Under the pieces are notes generated by a model, which saw only the letters and a program-made list of their open reading frames with translations, was not told where the DNA came from and searched no databases. A stretch of DNA of 24,325 nucleotides, from contig CAYYOK010000040.1 in assembly GCA_964473205.1 (NCBI GenBank), forward strand, positions 1-24,325. Reading direction: 5' to 3'. Source of the DNA: CAYMRL01 sp964473205. Its GTDB lineage: Bacteria > Deinococcota > Deinococci > Deinococcales > Trueperaceae. Made by a program: the position numbers and the translations under genes. Numbering within the stretch: the first letter of the stretch is position 1; every line of letters begins with the position of its first letter. Below are positions 14,477-22,788 of the stretch, in pieces.

Positions 14477-15298
14477 CTAGCGCCGGAGTTGCGGGTCGAG
14501 GTGGTCTCGGATCGCGTCCCCGAGCAGGTTGAAGCCGAGGACGGCGAGGTAGATGGCGAAGCCTGGAGCGATCGACAGCCACGGCGCGGTCAGGAACTGG
14601 CCGTAGCCCGACTTGATCATCAGCCCCCACTCCGGCGTGGGCGGTTGCGCGCCCAGGCCGAGGAACCCGAGCGAGGCGATGGTCAACACGGTGCGGCCGA
14701 TCCCGAGGGTCACCTGGACTATCAGGGGCGACATGGCGTTGGGGACCAGGTGTCTGGCCGCCACCCTGAGCCGCGAAGCGCCGAGCGCCTCGGCGGCCTG
14801 CACGAACTCGAGATCCCGCAGGCCGATGATCGCCGAGCGCATCACCCGGTAGTAGGCCGGGATGCCCATGACGGCTGTGGCTATGAGCGCGTTGGAGAGA
14901 CTGGCTCCGAGCGTGGCGACGATCGCGATGGCGAGGAGGATGCCGGGGAACGCCATCAGGATGTCGACGAACCACGACAGGCCCAGGTCGAGCCGGCCGC
15001 GCGCCACGGCTGCGAGCACTCCCAGTGCCGTGCCGAGTAGCGCCGAGAAGCCGACCACCACCAGCGACACGCTCAGGCTCACCCGGCCGCCGTGCCAGAC
15101 GCGGGTCAGCACGTCCCTGCCCAGCTCGTCGGTGCCGAGCAGATGCTCGGCCGTGGGCGGCTTGAGCCTGTTGAGCAGGTTCCTGTCGGTGCCGGCGTTG
15201 TACGGCCTGAGCACCGGGGCCAGCAGAGTGGCGAGCGTGAAGAACAGGACGATGGCGAGACCGGTGACGCCCGCGCGGTTCTTGAGGAAGCGCCGCAT
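14477..15298 (-). CDS. dppC: Peptide ABC transporter permease (DppC-like)
   Basis: A 273-residue permease with the N-terminal OppC/DppC segment (LKNRAGVTGLAIVLFF), the periplasmic motif HLLGTDELGRDVLTR and about six transmembrane helices. The EAA loop EALGASRLRVAARHLVPN contacts the ATPase. ATG 15298 overlaps the dppB stop by one base (TGATG). It pairs with DppB to form the membrane channel for dipeptides or oligopeptides. The ATPase genes usually following dppC are absent; the next gene is the aminotransferase. Confidence 0.93.
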   Translation of the reverse strand: MRRFLKNRAGVTGLAIVLFFTLATLLAPVLRPYNAGTDRNLLNRLKPPTAEHLLGTDELGRDVLTRVWHGGRVSLSVSLVVVGFSALLGTALGVLAAVARGRLDLGLSWFVDILMAFPGILLAIAIVATLGASLSNALIATAVMGIPAYYRVMRSAIIGLRDLEFVQAAEALGASRLRVAARHLVPNAMSPLIVQVTLGIGRTVLTIASLGFLGLGAQPPTPEWGLMIKSGYGQFLTAPWLSIAPGFAIYLAVLGFNLLGDAIRDHLDPQLRR

Positions 15299-16350
15299 CA
15301 GTACCTGATCCGCGGGTCGATGAGGACGTAGGAGAGGTCGACGAGCATGTTCAGAACGATGAATACGGCCGCGACGAACAGGACCCCGCCCTGTATGACC
15401 GGGTAGTCGCGCTGGGTTATCGCGTTGAAGATCCAGCTACCGACGCCGGGCCAGTTGAAGATAGCCTCGATGAGGATGGCGCCGGAGAGCAGCGAGCCAA
15501 ACGACAGCCCCAGCACCGTGACTATCGGCACCAGGGCGTTCCTGAACGCGTGCTTCATGACGACGGTCGCGGGCCACACGCCCTTCGAGGCGGCGGTGCG
15601 GACGTAGTCGCGCCTGAGCACGTCGAGCATCGACGACCTCGTCATCCGCATGATCAGCGCCATCGCATGCGTCCCGAGGGCGAACGCAGGCAGCACCAGG
15701 TGATGAAGGGCCTCGAGGAACAGCCGGAACTGGCCGCGCAGGAGCGAGTCGATGACGAAGAGGCCGGTGATCGGTTGCAGCGTCGTCGTGACGTTGAGGC
15801 GACCGGCCGGCGGGAACCAGCCGAGTTGCACCGAGAAGATGTAGATCAGGACGATGGCGGTCCAGAAGACCGGGAACGACACCCCGGATACCGCGATGAA
15901 CAGCATCCCCGTGTCGACCCAGGTGCCGCGGCGCAGCGCAGCGACGACGCCGAGGACGAGGCCGAGCACGCCGCCGATGAGGATGGCGAAGACGGCGAGC
16001 TCCATGGTCGCGGGGAACCTGATCTTCAGCGTGTCGGCGACGGGGGCCCTGGTCATGAAGGAGCGCCCGAGGTTCAAGGTAAGGAGCTCTCCCATGTACT
16101 TGAAGTACTGGCTGTCGAACAGAGCACCGACCCTCCCCGTGCGGCCGAACCCCTCGAGGTCGAAGAAGATCGGCTTGTTGAGACCGAGATCCTCCGCGAG
16201 TTGAGCCTGCGCCTCGGGCGTCCCCTTGTCGCCGAGGATGGCCACCGCCGGGTTGCTCGGCACGATCCTGTTGATGGCGAACACCATGAACGCCACGCCG
16301 AGCAGCACGGGGACGATCCCGAGCACGCGGCGGATCACGTAAGTCGTCAC
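15298..16350 (-). CDS. dppB: Peptide ABC transporter permease (DppB-like)
   Basis: A 350-residue permease. The N-terminus YVIRRVLGIVPVLLGVAFM is typical of DppB/OppB. A long periplasmic insertion (about residues 30-105) is followed by five more membrane helices. The EAA loop reads RTAASKGVWPATVVMKHAFRN, and the C-terminal GVGSWIFNAITQRDYPVIQG matches the family. The GTG start at 16350 has a modest AGAGG signal. It follows the binding-protein gene after 88 bases that contain two hairpins, which probably lower permease expression relative to the binding protein. Confidence 0.93.
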   Translation of the reverse strand: MTTYVIRRVLGIVPVLLGVAFMVFAINRIVPSNPAVAILGDKGTPEAQAQLAEDLGLNKPIFFDLEGFGRTGRVGALFDSQYFKYMGELLTLNLGRSFMTRAPVADTLKIRFPATMELAVFAILIGGVLGLVLGVVAALRRGTWVDTGMLFIAVSGVSFPVFWTAIVLIYIFSVQLGWFPPAGRLNVTTTLQPITGLFVIDSLLRGQFRLFLEALHHLVLPAFALGTHAMALIMRMTRSSMLDVLRRDYVRTAASKGVWPATVVMKHAFRNALVPIVTVLGLSFGSLLSGAILIEAIFNWPGVGSWIFNAITQRDYPVIQGGVLFVAAVFIVLNMLVDLSYVLIDPRIRY

Positions 16351-16370
16351 AGGTCATCGCCTCTTGGTGT

Positions 16371-16408
16371 CGTGGCCGCGCACGTCGGGGGTAACGGGCG
16401 CGGCCACG
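16371..16408 (-). other. Strong stem-loop between dppA and dppB
   Basis: Perfect 11-bp arms CGTGGCCGCGC (16371-16381) and GCGCGGCCACG (16398-16408) enclose a 16-base loop. No T-run follows on the minus strand, so it is more likely a stabiliser of the upstream message or a partial attenuator than a full terminator. Confidence 0.65.
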
Positions 16409-16421
16409 AAGGTCACTCGCT

Positions 16422-16438
16422 CGCTGGCGACGCCAGCG
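16422..16438 (-). other. Compact hairpin directly after the dppA stop codon
   Basis: CGCTGGCG-a-CGCCAGCG, arms 16422-16429 and 16431-16438, abuts the TAG stop at 16441-16439. It is the first of two tandem hairpins in the dppA-dppB gap and could protect the dppA message from 3' decay. Confidence 0.6.
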
Positions 16439-18007
16439 CTACTGGCTCTTGCCGACGTTCGTCAGCGCCGGGAAGGCTCCCAGCGGGTTGGCCACGAGGC
16501 CCTCGACACCGCTGCGGACCACGATGAACTGCGACTGGTGGGCCAGTGGCAGCATCGGCATCGCCTCTTGCGCGGCGGCGACGATGCTCGCGTAGAGCGC
16601 CGCGCGCTCGTCCTGGTCGGGTAGGCGCCGCGCCTGCTCGGCCATGGCGACGACCTCTGGAGCGTTCCAGCCGAAGCGCCTGACGGCCTGAGGTCCGTAG
16701 AAGGTGTAGATGAAGGTGTCGGGATCCGCGAAGTCGGCGTTCCAGCCCAGCGTGTACATGGGGAAGTTGCCGGCCATGTAGTTGGCGAGGTACGAGGCCC
16801 AGTCCTCGGTCTTCACCGAGGCCGTGATGCCGACGTCGGCGAGGTACGACGCGATGACCTCGGCGATGAGCGGCTCGAGACCGGAGGCGCGGTACCAGAG
16901 GTCGGTCGCGAAACCGTCAGGGTAGCCGGCTTCGGCGAGCAGCTCGCGCGCGCGGGCCGGATCGTACGGGTACCCCTCGACGTCGCCATGACCCCACAGC
17001 GAGGTCGGGATTATGTCCCTGGCCACGGTGGCCTGCCCAGCGAAGAAAGCCTCGACTATCGCTGGCCTGTCGATGGCGTGCGCCACCGCCTGCCGCACGC
17101 GGACATCGTCGAACGGCGGCTGGTTCTGGTGCATGGCCATGTACATGGTGTTGAGGCCGCCCTGCTCGCCCCTGACGACGGCGAGGTTCGGATCGGCGTT
17201 GATGTTCTCGAGGTCGGCGGGCGAGAGGCCGATGGCGACGTCGAGCGAACCGGCCTTGATCTGAGCGAGTCTGGCCGTCGGGTCGCTGACGCCGACGAAC
17301 ACGACGCGCTCGGTCGCGGGTGCGCCACCGCGGTACTCGCTGTTGGCGCTCAGCACGACCCTGCTGCCCTCTTCCCACAGCTCGAAACGGTACGGACCCG
17401 TGCCGACCGAGCCGACGGAAGGGGTGCCGTAGTTCGCGCCCGCCGCCATCACGGCCGCCGGGCTGTCGAAGCCGAAGTAACCGGCGGCGAGCAGCGCCGG
17501 GAGGAACGAGATCGAGCGCGTCAGCTTGAGGGTGATCGTGTAGTCGTCGACGAGGACGACCTCGGAGACGGCCGAGCCGTCGCCCAGGAAGCCGCCAAAC
17601 AGATTGCGCCAGCCGACGTACGCCTTGCCCTCGGCGACGAAGTGATAAGGGTTCGCGCGATCGTTCCAACGGTCGAGGCTGAACTTGGCGGCCTCGGCAT
17701 TGAAAGGCGTTCCGTCGTGGAACAGGACGCCTTGCCTGAGGTGGAACGTCCACTCGGTGGAGTCCTCGTTCGCTTCCCAGCTCGTCGCGAGGCCAGGAGC
17801 GAGCTCAGTGGTGCCCGGCACCTGCTCGACGAGGCGCTCGACGATCTGGCGGGTCACCGCGATGGCGTTGCCGTCGTTGGCGTCGGCCGAGTCGATCGTG
17901 TTCGGCAGGTTCGAGAGGCCGACGACGAGCGTGGACCCCGGCTGCTGAGCGAGAGCGCTGCCTAGCACCCCGAGTGCTACCACGAGAGACAACAGGTACC
18001 TTTTCAC
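16439..18007 (-). CDS. dppA: Periplasmic peptide-binding protein of ABC transporter (SBP family 5, DppA-like)
   Basis: A 522-residue protein with a cleavable signal peptide (YLLSLVVALGVLGSALA) and no lipobox cysteine, so it is free in the periplasm of a diderm. Cluster-C/family 5 features are WTFHLRQGVLFHDGTPFNAEAAKFS, VGTGPYRF, a ligand-lobe segment (DDVRVRQAVAHAIDR) and ARELLAEAGYPDGF. It captures peptides and delivers them to DppBC. The frame opens at 18199, but GTG 18007 gives the standard signal peptide and has AGGAGA about nine bases upstream; ATG 18034 is the other option. It is the first gene of the leftward cluster and has its own promoter. Confidence 0.93.
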   Translation of the reverse strand: MKRYLLSLVVALGVLGSALAQQPGSTLVVGLSNLPNTIDSADANDGNAIAVTRQIVERLVEQVPGTTELAPGLATSWEANEDSTEWTFHLRQGVLFHDGTPFNAEAAKFSLDRWNDRANPYHFVAEGKAYVGWRNLFGGFLGDGSAVSEVVLVDDYTITLKLTRSISFLPALLAAGYFGFDSPAAVMAAGANYGTPSVGSVGTGPYRFELWEEGSRVVLSANSEYRGGAPATERVVFVGVSDPTARLAQIKAGSLDVAIGLSPADLENINADPNLAVVRGEQGGLNTMYMAMHQNQPPFDDVRVRQAVAHAIDRPAIVEAFFAGQATVARDIIPTSLWGHGDVEGYPYDPARARELLAEAGYPDGFATDLWYRASGLEPLIAEVIASYLADVGITASVKTEDWASYLANYMAGNFPMYTLGWNADFADPDTFIYTFYGPQAVRRFGWNAPEVVAMAEQARRLPDQDERAALYASIVAAAQEAMPMLPLAHQSQFIVVRSGVEGLVANPLGAFPALTNVGKSQ

Positions 18008-18099
18008 CGCCGTGTTTCTCCTCTCCAACGCCATGTGCGAGGCTTCGAGACCCTGGTCCAGGTGGTGGCGGACCCGGTGGTCCTGAGCCGGCTGGCCGA

Positions 18100-18129
18100 A
18101 GCCTAGCCGCGTTCGTGATAGATTGTCAA
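18100..18129 (-). promoter_or_regulatory. Promoter of the dpp cluster
   Basis: On the minus strand, a perfect -35 box TTGACA (18129-18124), an 18-base spacer and a weak -10 TAGGCT (18105-18100) lie upstream of dppA. The leader would be about 85 bases. The -35 box lies in the near-palindrome TTGTCAACAG, and on the plus strand the same bases read TTGTCA, a possible -35 for the divergent peptidase, so one regulator could control both directions. No matching plus-strand -10 was found. Confidence 0.5.
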
Positions 18130-18234
18130 CAGTATGAGAAAGAGACCGGCTGGCCCCTACTCCGGGCTTCGCGGGTCGTGAGCGACCCTGACGGCGCACG
18201 GGGTTCGGCCGTCTAGGGGATGATTGGAGCCGTC

Positions 18235-20013
18235 ATGCCCGACGCAACTGCGAGAATCAACCGCCTCAGGGACAGCATGAAGTCGCACGGGGTCGACGCC
18301 TGGCTCGCCACGACCGGCGACGCTCACCTCAGCGAGTACCTCTCCCCAAGGTGGCGCGCTCGCGCCTACCTCAGCGGCTTCGGCGGCTCCGCCGGGACCC
18401 TGGTCGTGACGGCGAACGAGGCGGGCCTGTGGGCCGACTCGCGCTACCACATGCGCGCCGACTCGGAGACAGCCGGCTCGCCGATCGAGGTGTTCAAAGA
18501 GGGCAACCCCGGCGTTCCCACGCGTGAAGCGTGGTTGGTCGGAGTGCTGCCGGCCGGGTCCGTCCTTGGCTTCGATGCGGAGGCGGTGAGCGCGCAGCAG
18601 GCGGCCGCGCTTCAGCGTCACTTGTCTCCGGCCGGGATCAAGCTGAAGGGCTGTCTGGGTCTCATCGACGAGGTGTGGACGGAAAGGCCGGCTGACGAGC
18701 CCGCGCCCATCGTCGACCACCCACTCGAGTTCTCCGGCGAGGCAACGGCCAGCAAACTGAGCCGACTGAGGCAGCGACTCGAGGAGCTCGGGGCGTCGGG
18801 CATGCTCGTCACCGCGCTGGACGAGACCGCCTGGCTCCTCAACCTCCGCGGCAACGACGTGCCGCTCAACCCGGTAGCCCTCGCCTACAGCGTCGTCGGC
18901 CCCGACAAGGTCGAGCTCTATGTCCACCAAGACAAGGTCACGCCCGGCCTACGAGCCGCTCTGCCAGCGGAGGTGCAGATCCGGCCATACAGCGAGATCG
19001 CGGCGGGGCTCCATGCGCTTCCAGCGGACACGGCGCTCCTGCTAGACCCAGCCAAGACCAGCGCTCTCCTCTACGAAGCCACGAGCCACCTCCGCCGCAT
19101 CGAATCGCCGAGCCCGGTCGACGCCATGAAGGCCAAGAAGAACGGCGTGGAGCTCCGCGGCGGTGCTCTCGCGTACCGGTACGACGGCGTCGCCGTCACG
19201 CGCCTCCTCCACTGGCTCGCGACCACCGACCTCGACCGCGAGACCGAGCTATCCGTCTCCAAGAAGCTCGAATCCTTCCGTGCCGGTCTACCTGACTACC
19301 GCGGACCGAGCTTCGAGACGATCGTCGGCTTCGGCCCGAACTCGTCAGTCGGCCACTACAAGCTCAACCGTGAGAACCCACAGCCCCTCGCCCCAGAATC
19401 CCTCCTCCTCATCGACTGCGGCGCGCAGTTCCCGTACGGCACCACGGACACGACCCGCACGGTCGCGCTAGGCACGCCGACCGAGGACCACAAGCGCACC
19501 TACACCACGGTCCTGAAGAGCCTCATCATGCTCAGCTCGGCGCGCTTCCCTGCGGGAACACCCGGCAAGAGACTAGATGCTCTAGGCCGCTACCACATCT
19601 GGGCGAACGGCTGGGAGTGCCGTCACGGCATCGGCCACGGCGTCGGCAGCTACCTCCACGTCCACGAGGGCCCGCAGAGGATCAACAAGATCAACGAGGT
19701 CGAGTTCGAAGTCGGCCACGTCAACTCCAACGAGCCCGGCGTCTACTTCGAAGGCGTGTTCGGGGTGCGGCTCGAGAACGTGATCACCACCGTGTCTGCC
19801 GGTAGCGGCGCGTTCGGGGAGTTCTTGCGGTTCGATACCCTGACGGTTTGCCCGTTCGATCGAGAGCTCATCGAGGTCGGCATGCTCACCCAGCAGGAGA
19901 TCGAGTGGCTGGACGCCTACCATCTGCGTGTGCTGGAGGAGCTTCGGCCACACCTGCCGGCGGATGCGCGGGAGTGGTTGGCGGGAAGGGCCGCGCCGCT
20001 AGGAGTGGGTTGA
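18235..20013 (+). CDS. Xaa-Pro aminopeptidase (M24B, long form)
   Basis: A 592-residue enzyme of the three-domain type (human XPNPEP1-like). Two creatinase-like N-terminal domains (about 1-160 and 170-310) precede the pita-bread catalytic domain. All five metal ligands are present: D394 and D405 (LIDCGAQFPYGTTDTT), H468 (HGIGHGVGSYLHVHEGP), E500 (NEPGVYFE) and E514 (VRLENVI). It removes N-terminal residues before proline in the cytoplasm. ATG 18235 has GGAG five bases upstream; ATG 18220 lacks spacing. Its divergent position beside the peptide importer suggests it cleaves imported Pro-containing peptides. Confidence 0.95.
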   Translation: MPDATARINRLRDSMKSHGVDAWLATTGDAHLSEYLSPRWRARAYLSGFGGSAGTLVVTANEAGLWADSRYHMRADSETAGSPIEVFKEGNPGVPTREAWLVGVLPAGSVLGFDAEAVSAQQAAALQRHLSPAGIKLKGCLGLIDEVWTERPADEPAPIVDHPLEFSGEATASKLSRLRQRLEELGASGMLVTALDETAWLLNLRGNDVPLNPVALAYSVVGPDKVELYVHQDKVTPGLRAALPAEVQIRPYSEIAAGLHALPADTALLLDPAKTSALLYEATSHLRRIESPSPVDAMKAKKNGVELRGGALAYRYDGVAVTRLLHWLATTDLDRETELSVSKKLESFRAGLPDYRGPSFETIVGFGPNSSVGHYKLNRENPQPLAPESLLLIDCGAQFPYGTTDTTRTVALGTPTEDHKRTYTTVLKSLIMLSSARFPAGTPGKRLDALGRYHIWANGWECRHGIGHGVGSYLHVHEGPQRINKINEVEFEVGHVNSNEPGVYFEGVFGVRLENVITTVSAGSGAFGEFLRFDTLTVCPFDRELIEVGMLTQQEIEWLDAYHLRVLEELRPHLPADAREWLAGRAAPLGVG

Positions 20014-20069
20014 GCGTTCGGTCTTGCGACCGGTTCGGTTCTCGGCGTCGCAGGAGCTGCGTCAACGTA

Positions 20070-20351
20070 GTGCTCGCGGAGAAGCACGCGGTCAAGCTGA
20101 GACGGCTCGCGGAGCGAACGCACGTCAGTCCCGGGACCCCGGCACGGTCGTTGCTGAGCAGGGCTCTCGATGAAGCCGAGCCGTCGGCTGCAACCATCAC
20201 CGCGTTGTTGGATTCGATAGACGGCGCCTGCGAGGGCGCTGAAGCGGGCACGGCCGATCTCCTGGCCGGCCGCTACCTACCGCTCGAGGAACTCCAGCCG
20301 TGGCGCAGGTGGTCGTCACGACGACCGCCTCCGCCCAGCTCGAATCACTGA
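20070..20351 (+). CDS. RelB/ParD-like antitoxin, altered start and end
   Basis: A short protein of about 93 residues with an antitoxin look: AEKHAVKLRRLAERTHVS, ARSLLSRALDEAE and a C-terminal toxin-binding part (ITALLDSIDGACEGAEAGTADLLAGRYLPLEEL). Related antitoxins end near PLEEL, whereas here 18 further residues (QPWRRWSSRRPPPPSSNH) run into the toxin gene, overlapping it by about 50 bases. The start is also doubtful. AGGAG (20052) is correctly placed for codon 20061, but that codon is GTC, so the first usable start is GTG 20070. This may be a decaying gene. Confidence 0.55.
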   Translation: MLAEKHAVKLRRLAERTHVSPGTPARSLLSRALDEAEPSAATITALLDSIDGACEGAEAGTADLLAGRYLPLEELQPWRRWSSRRPPPPSSNH

Positions 20352-20589
20352 TCCAGACCGACAGTCTGTCACCTGACATGGTGGAGCGGTTCAAGCGAGC
20401 GCTCCGCGACCTTCGCGATTGCCCAGAGCTGGGATCGGCGCTGTCGGGTAGGTGGGGTGGTTACCGCTTCCTGCTCGGCCCCTGGCACTGGATGGTGATC
20501 GTCTACCGCAACGATGCGGCCGCCGACCTCGTCGCGATCGTCACCGTTCAGGACGGACGTGGTCGACGATCATCCACGCATCCAGCTAG
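20300..20589 (+). pseudogene. RelE/ParE-like toxin gene with lost 3' end
   Basis: The first 85 or so codons from GTG 20300 read as a RelE/ParE-type toxin: VERFKRALRDLRDCPELGSALSGRWGGYRFLLGPWHWMVIVYRND, then VAIVTVQDGRG, the usual last strand. The frame then has no stop and runs on to 21100, antisense to the nuclease gene. A single-base indel near 20560-20575 would bring a TAG at 20587-20589 into frame, at the expected length of about 95 residues. So the gene has probably suffered a frameshift, or makes a toxin with a long artificial tail. The listed end marks that expected stop, not an in-frame one. Confidence 0.55.
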
Positions 20590-20641
20590 GCGCGTCCACA
20601 CTCGAGCCGTACCTGTGCTGGTCGCCTCGGACGGACGGCGG

Positions 20642-21634
20642 TCACGACCACTGGCGCCCGGCGAGAGCCGCGGCGATCGCACCCACTCCCTCGATCTCCC
20701 CGACGAAGTCTCTCAGGTCGAGGAGCTTCTTCCCCATCAGGCCACCGGACGAGCTCTTCACGAAGTTGGTCAGGTGCGGCTCTCCACAGAAGAAGCGGTG
20801 GCCGGACGCCACCTCATAGCCGCACTCCCTCTGCGCGTCCTCGATGATCGCGACGAGCCGCCCGTCGTAGTCGTTAGTCTCGCGGCCGAAGACCCACTCC
20901 TTGCGCAGGCCATCCTCGTCGAGCTCTACGTCGAAGACGCTGTCTATCTCCCAGATGGCGTGAACCGCCTTGTTCTTGTAGATCCCAAGGTACCTATGCG
21001 ACGAGTAGCCCCAATCCTTGGGATGGAAGTAGATGCCGTGTCTCAGGTTGACGTCGAAGCTCTGGCCACACGGAACTATCCTCAAGCGGAACCTCGATAG
21101 GTCGACGAGACCCGTCTCGCGGCAGTAGTCCGCGTAGTCTTCGGCCAGATCGCGCATGGAGCGCTCGAAGTCTTGGAACAGATCGTCGAGCGCGTCCACC
21201 ACCTGCTCGTAGGTCGCGTTCCGGAAGATCACCCCTGGGCACTCCCTTGCGAGCGCCTCCTGCACCTTGTGAGCTTCGGCACCGATCGGAGCGCGCGTCA
21301 GAAGCAACAGGAACCTCTGGCCGTCCTCCTCCTTGAAGGCTCTGGCGTGCTCGAGGAGTTGCTTCGGATCCGTTTGCGAATCCACCTTGGACTCGATCAG
21401 CACCCTGAAGCTCCGTTGGCGGATCTCTCCATCGGGAATCGAGCTCTTCGCCTTCGTTTGCTGATGCACCTCGAGGCCGATCCCCACGGCCTCATCGTCG
21501 CCAAGCAGCCTGTTGAGGAACATCGACGCCCGCGCGGGCGAGTAGTCGTAAATGCGAGCGAAGAGCTGAAGAGTGTTGTTCGTGACGGTGTTCTCCAGCG
21601 ACGAGTAACGCTGGAAGTAGTGGATCTTCGACAC
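20642..21634 (-). CDS. PD-(D/E)XK nuclease-fold protein with unknown C-terminal half
   Basis: A 330-residue protein. Residues 14-165 show the PD-(D/E)XK order: E14 in an N-terminal helix, P67-D68 (SIPDGEI), a strand, E81-x-K83 (FRVLIESKV) and Q92 in the following helix (DPKQLLEHARAF), then a β-strand LLLLTRAPI. This predicts a metal-dependent nuclease. Residues about 175-330, with YLGIYKNKAVHAIWEI, are not recognised and may form a separate binding domain. The GTG start at 21634 has no Shine-Dalgarno; TACTCT lies ten bases upstream, so it may be leaderless. No methylase or helicase is adjacent. A solitary restriction or anti-phage enzyme is an inference. Confidence 0.75.
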   Translation of the reverse strand: MSKIHYFQRYSSLENTVTNNTLQLFARIYDYSPARASMFLNRLLGDDEAVGIGLEVHQQTKAKSSIPDGEIRQRSFRVLIESKVDSQTDPKQLLEHARAFKEEDGQRFLLLLTRAPIGAEAHKVQEALARECPGVIFRNATYEQVVDALDDLFQDFERSMRDLAEDYADYCRETGLVDLSRFRLRIVPCGQSFDVNLRHGIYFHPKDWGYSSHRYLGIYKNKAVHAIWEIDSVFDVELDEDGLRKEWVFGRETNDYDGRLVAIIEDAQRECGYEVASGHRFFCGEPHLTNFVKSSSGGLMGKKLLDLRDFVGEIEGVGAIAAALAGRQWS

Positions 21635-21799
21635 TGTGAGGTGAGAGTAGACGCGCTGGGGCGGTCGCCCAGGTCAGTTTGGTCACTTCGCTCCCAGCCC
21701 AGCCGCTCATATGGCCATCTACAAGGGGTAGGCGATGTCGATGACAGGGGGAGTCACGAGCTTGCCTCACTCGAAGAGCTCAGCTAGAGAGCCACGACA

Positions 21800-21805
21800 T
21801 ACGAT
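21800..21805 (+). promoter_or_regulatory. Candidate -10 box of a leaderless amidase transcript
   Basis: TACGAT ends six bases before the ATG at 21812 and no Shine-Dalgarno is present. The same distance is found at the VOC gene. No good -35 box lies 17 bases upstream, so this is only a suggestion. Confidence 0.3.
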
Positions 21806-21811
21806 TGACCC

Positions 21812-22738
21812 ATGCCCACCATCAAAACCATCCACAGCGCCCACCACCATCACGGCTGGGACAACGGTTTGGCGCCGGCCCTGACGGTCGAGCCAGACGC
21901 CGAGCTGGAGCTGCGCACCATCGACAGCTCGGGAGGACAGCTCAACGCGAGCTCGACGGCTGCGGACGTCGCCAGGCTCGACTTCTCCAAGGTCAACCCC
22001 GTGACGGGCCCGGTCTACGTCGACGGTGCACAACCTGGCGACGCTCTGGTCGTCGAGATACTCGACTTCGACGAGTCCGGCTGGGGCTGGACCGGCATCA
22101 TTCCGGGCTTCGGTCTCCTGGCCGAGGATTTCACCGAGCCGTGGCTGAACATCTCGCGGTATGACGACAGGTTCGTCGAGTTCCAGCCCGGCATCCGTCT
22201 GCCGACCCGACCGTTCCCCGGCACGATAGGCGTCGCGCTCGCCGAGCCGGGCACGCACTCGGTGGTCCCGCCGCGCTCACAAGGCGGCAACCTGGACATA
22301 CGCGACCTGACCCGTGGCAGCCGCCTGTACCTGCCGGTCGCGGTGCCGGGCGCGCTGTTCTCGCTCGGCGACACTCACGCCGCCCAGGGCGACGGCGAGG
22401 TTTGCGGCACGGCCATCGAGTCCGCCATGACCGTGCGGCTGCGCCTGAGCGTCGTGAAGAACGCCGGCATCAGCCAGCCCCAGTACCGGGTGCCGGCCTC
22501 GGCCTCGAGCGCCACCACGCAAGGCTTCTACGCCACGACAGGCGTCGGCCCCGACCTGATGACCGCAGCCAAGGACGCGATCCGCGCCATGATCGACCAT
22601 CTCGGCCGGGAGTACCGACTCGAGCCGGCTCTCGCCTACGCCCTGTGCAGCGTGGCCGTGCACCTGCGCATCAGCGAGATTGTGGACGCGCCCAACTGGG
22701 TGGTCAGCGCGGTGCTGCCCGAGGGGATCATCGGCTGA
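21812..22738 (+). CDS. Acetamidase/formamidase (FmdA/AmdA family)
   Basis: A 308-residue amidase that hydrolyses short aliphatic amides such as formamide or acetamide to the acid and ammonia. Family motifs are PFPGTIGVA (134-142), GGNLDIRDL (158-166) and GDTHAAQGDGE (186-196), the last carrying metal-binding His/Asp. The N-terminus has an unusual HHHH run (11-14) after IHSA. Length agrees with the short bacterial members. It stands alone on its strand, with no amide transporter or nitrogen regulator next to it. Assignment to the family is firm; the real substrate is open. Confidence 0.93.
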   Translation: MPTIKTIHSAHHHHGWDNGLAPALTVEPDAELELRTIDSSGGQLNASSTAADVARLDFSKVNPVTGPVYVDGAQPGDALVVEILDFDESGWGWTGIIPGFGLLAEDFTEPWLNISRYDDRFVEFQPGIRLPTRPFPGTIGVALAEPGTHSVVPPRSQGGNLDIRDLTRGSRLYLPVAVPGALFSLGDTHAAQGDGEVCGTAIESAMTVRLRLSVVKNAGISQPQYRVPASASSATTQGFYATTGVGPDLMTAAKDAIRAMIDHLGREYRLEPALAYALCSVAVHLRISEIVDAPNWVVSAVLPEGIIG

Positions 22739-22788
22739 GGCAGAGGGTCGATTCGGCGCGCCACCGAGCCAGTGCGTCACGCAATGGA

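Noticed and set aside
20590..21100. Continuation of the toxin frame to a stop at 21100
   Set aside because: Beyond about 20585 the sequence no longer resembles a toxin and is the complement of the nuclease gene, whose protein is clearly conserved in style.
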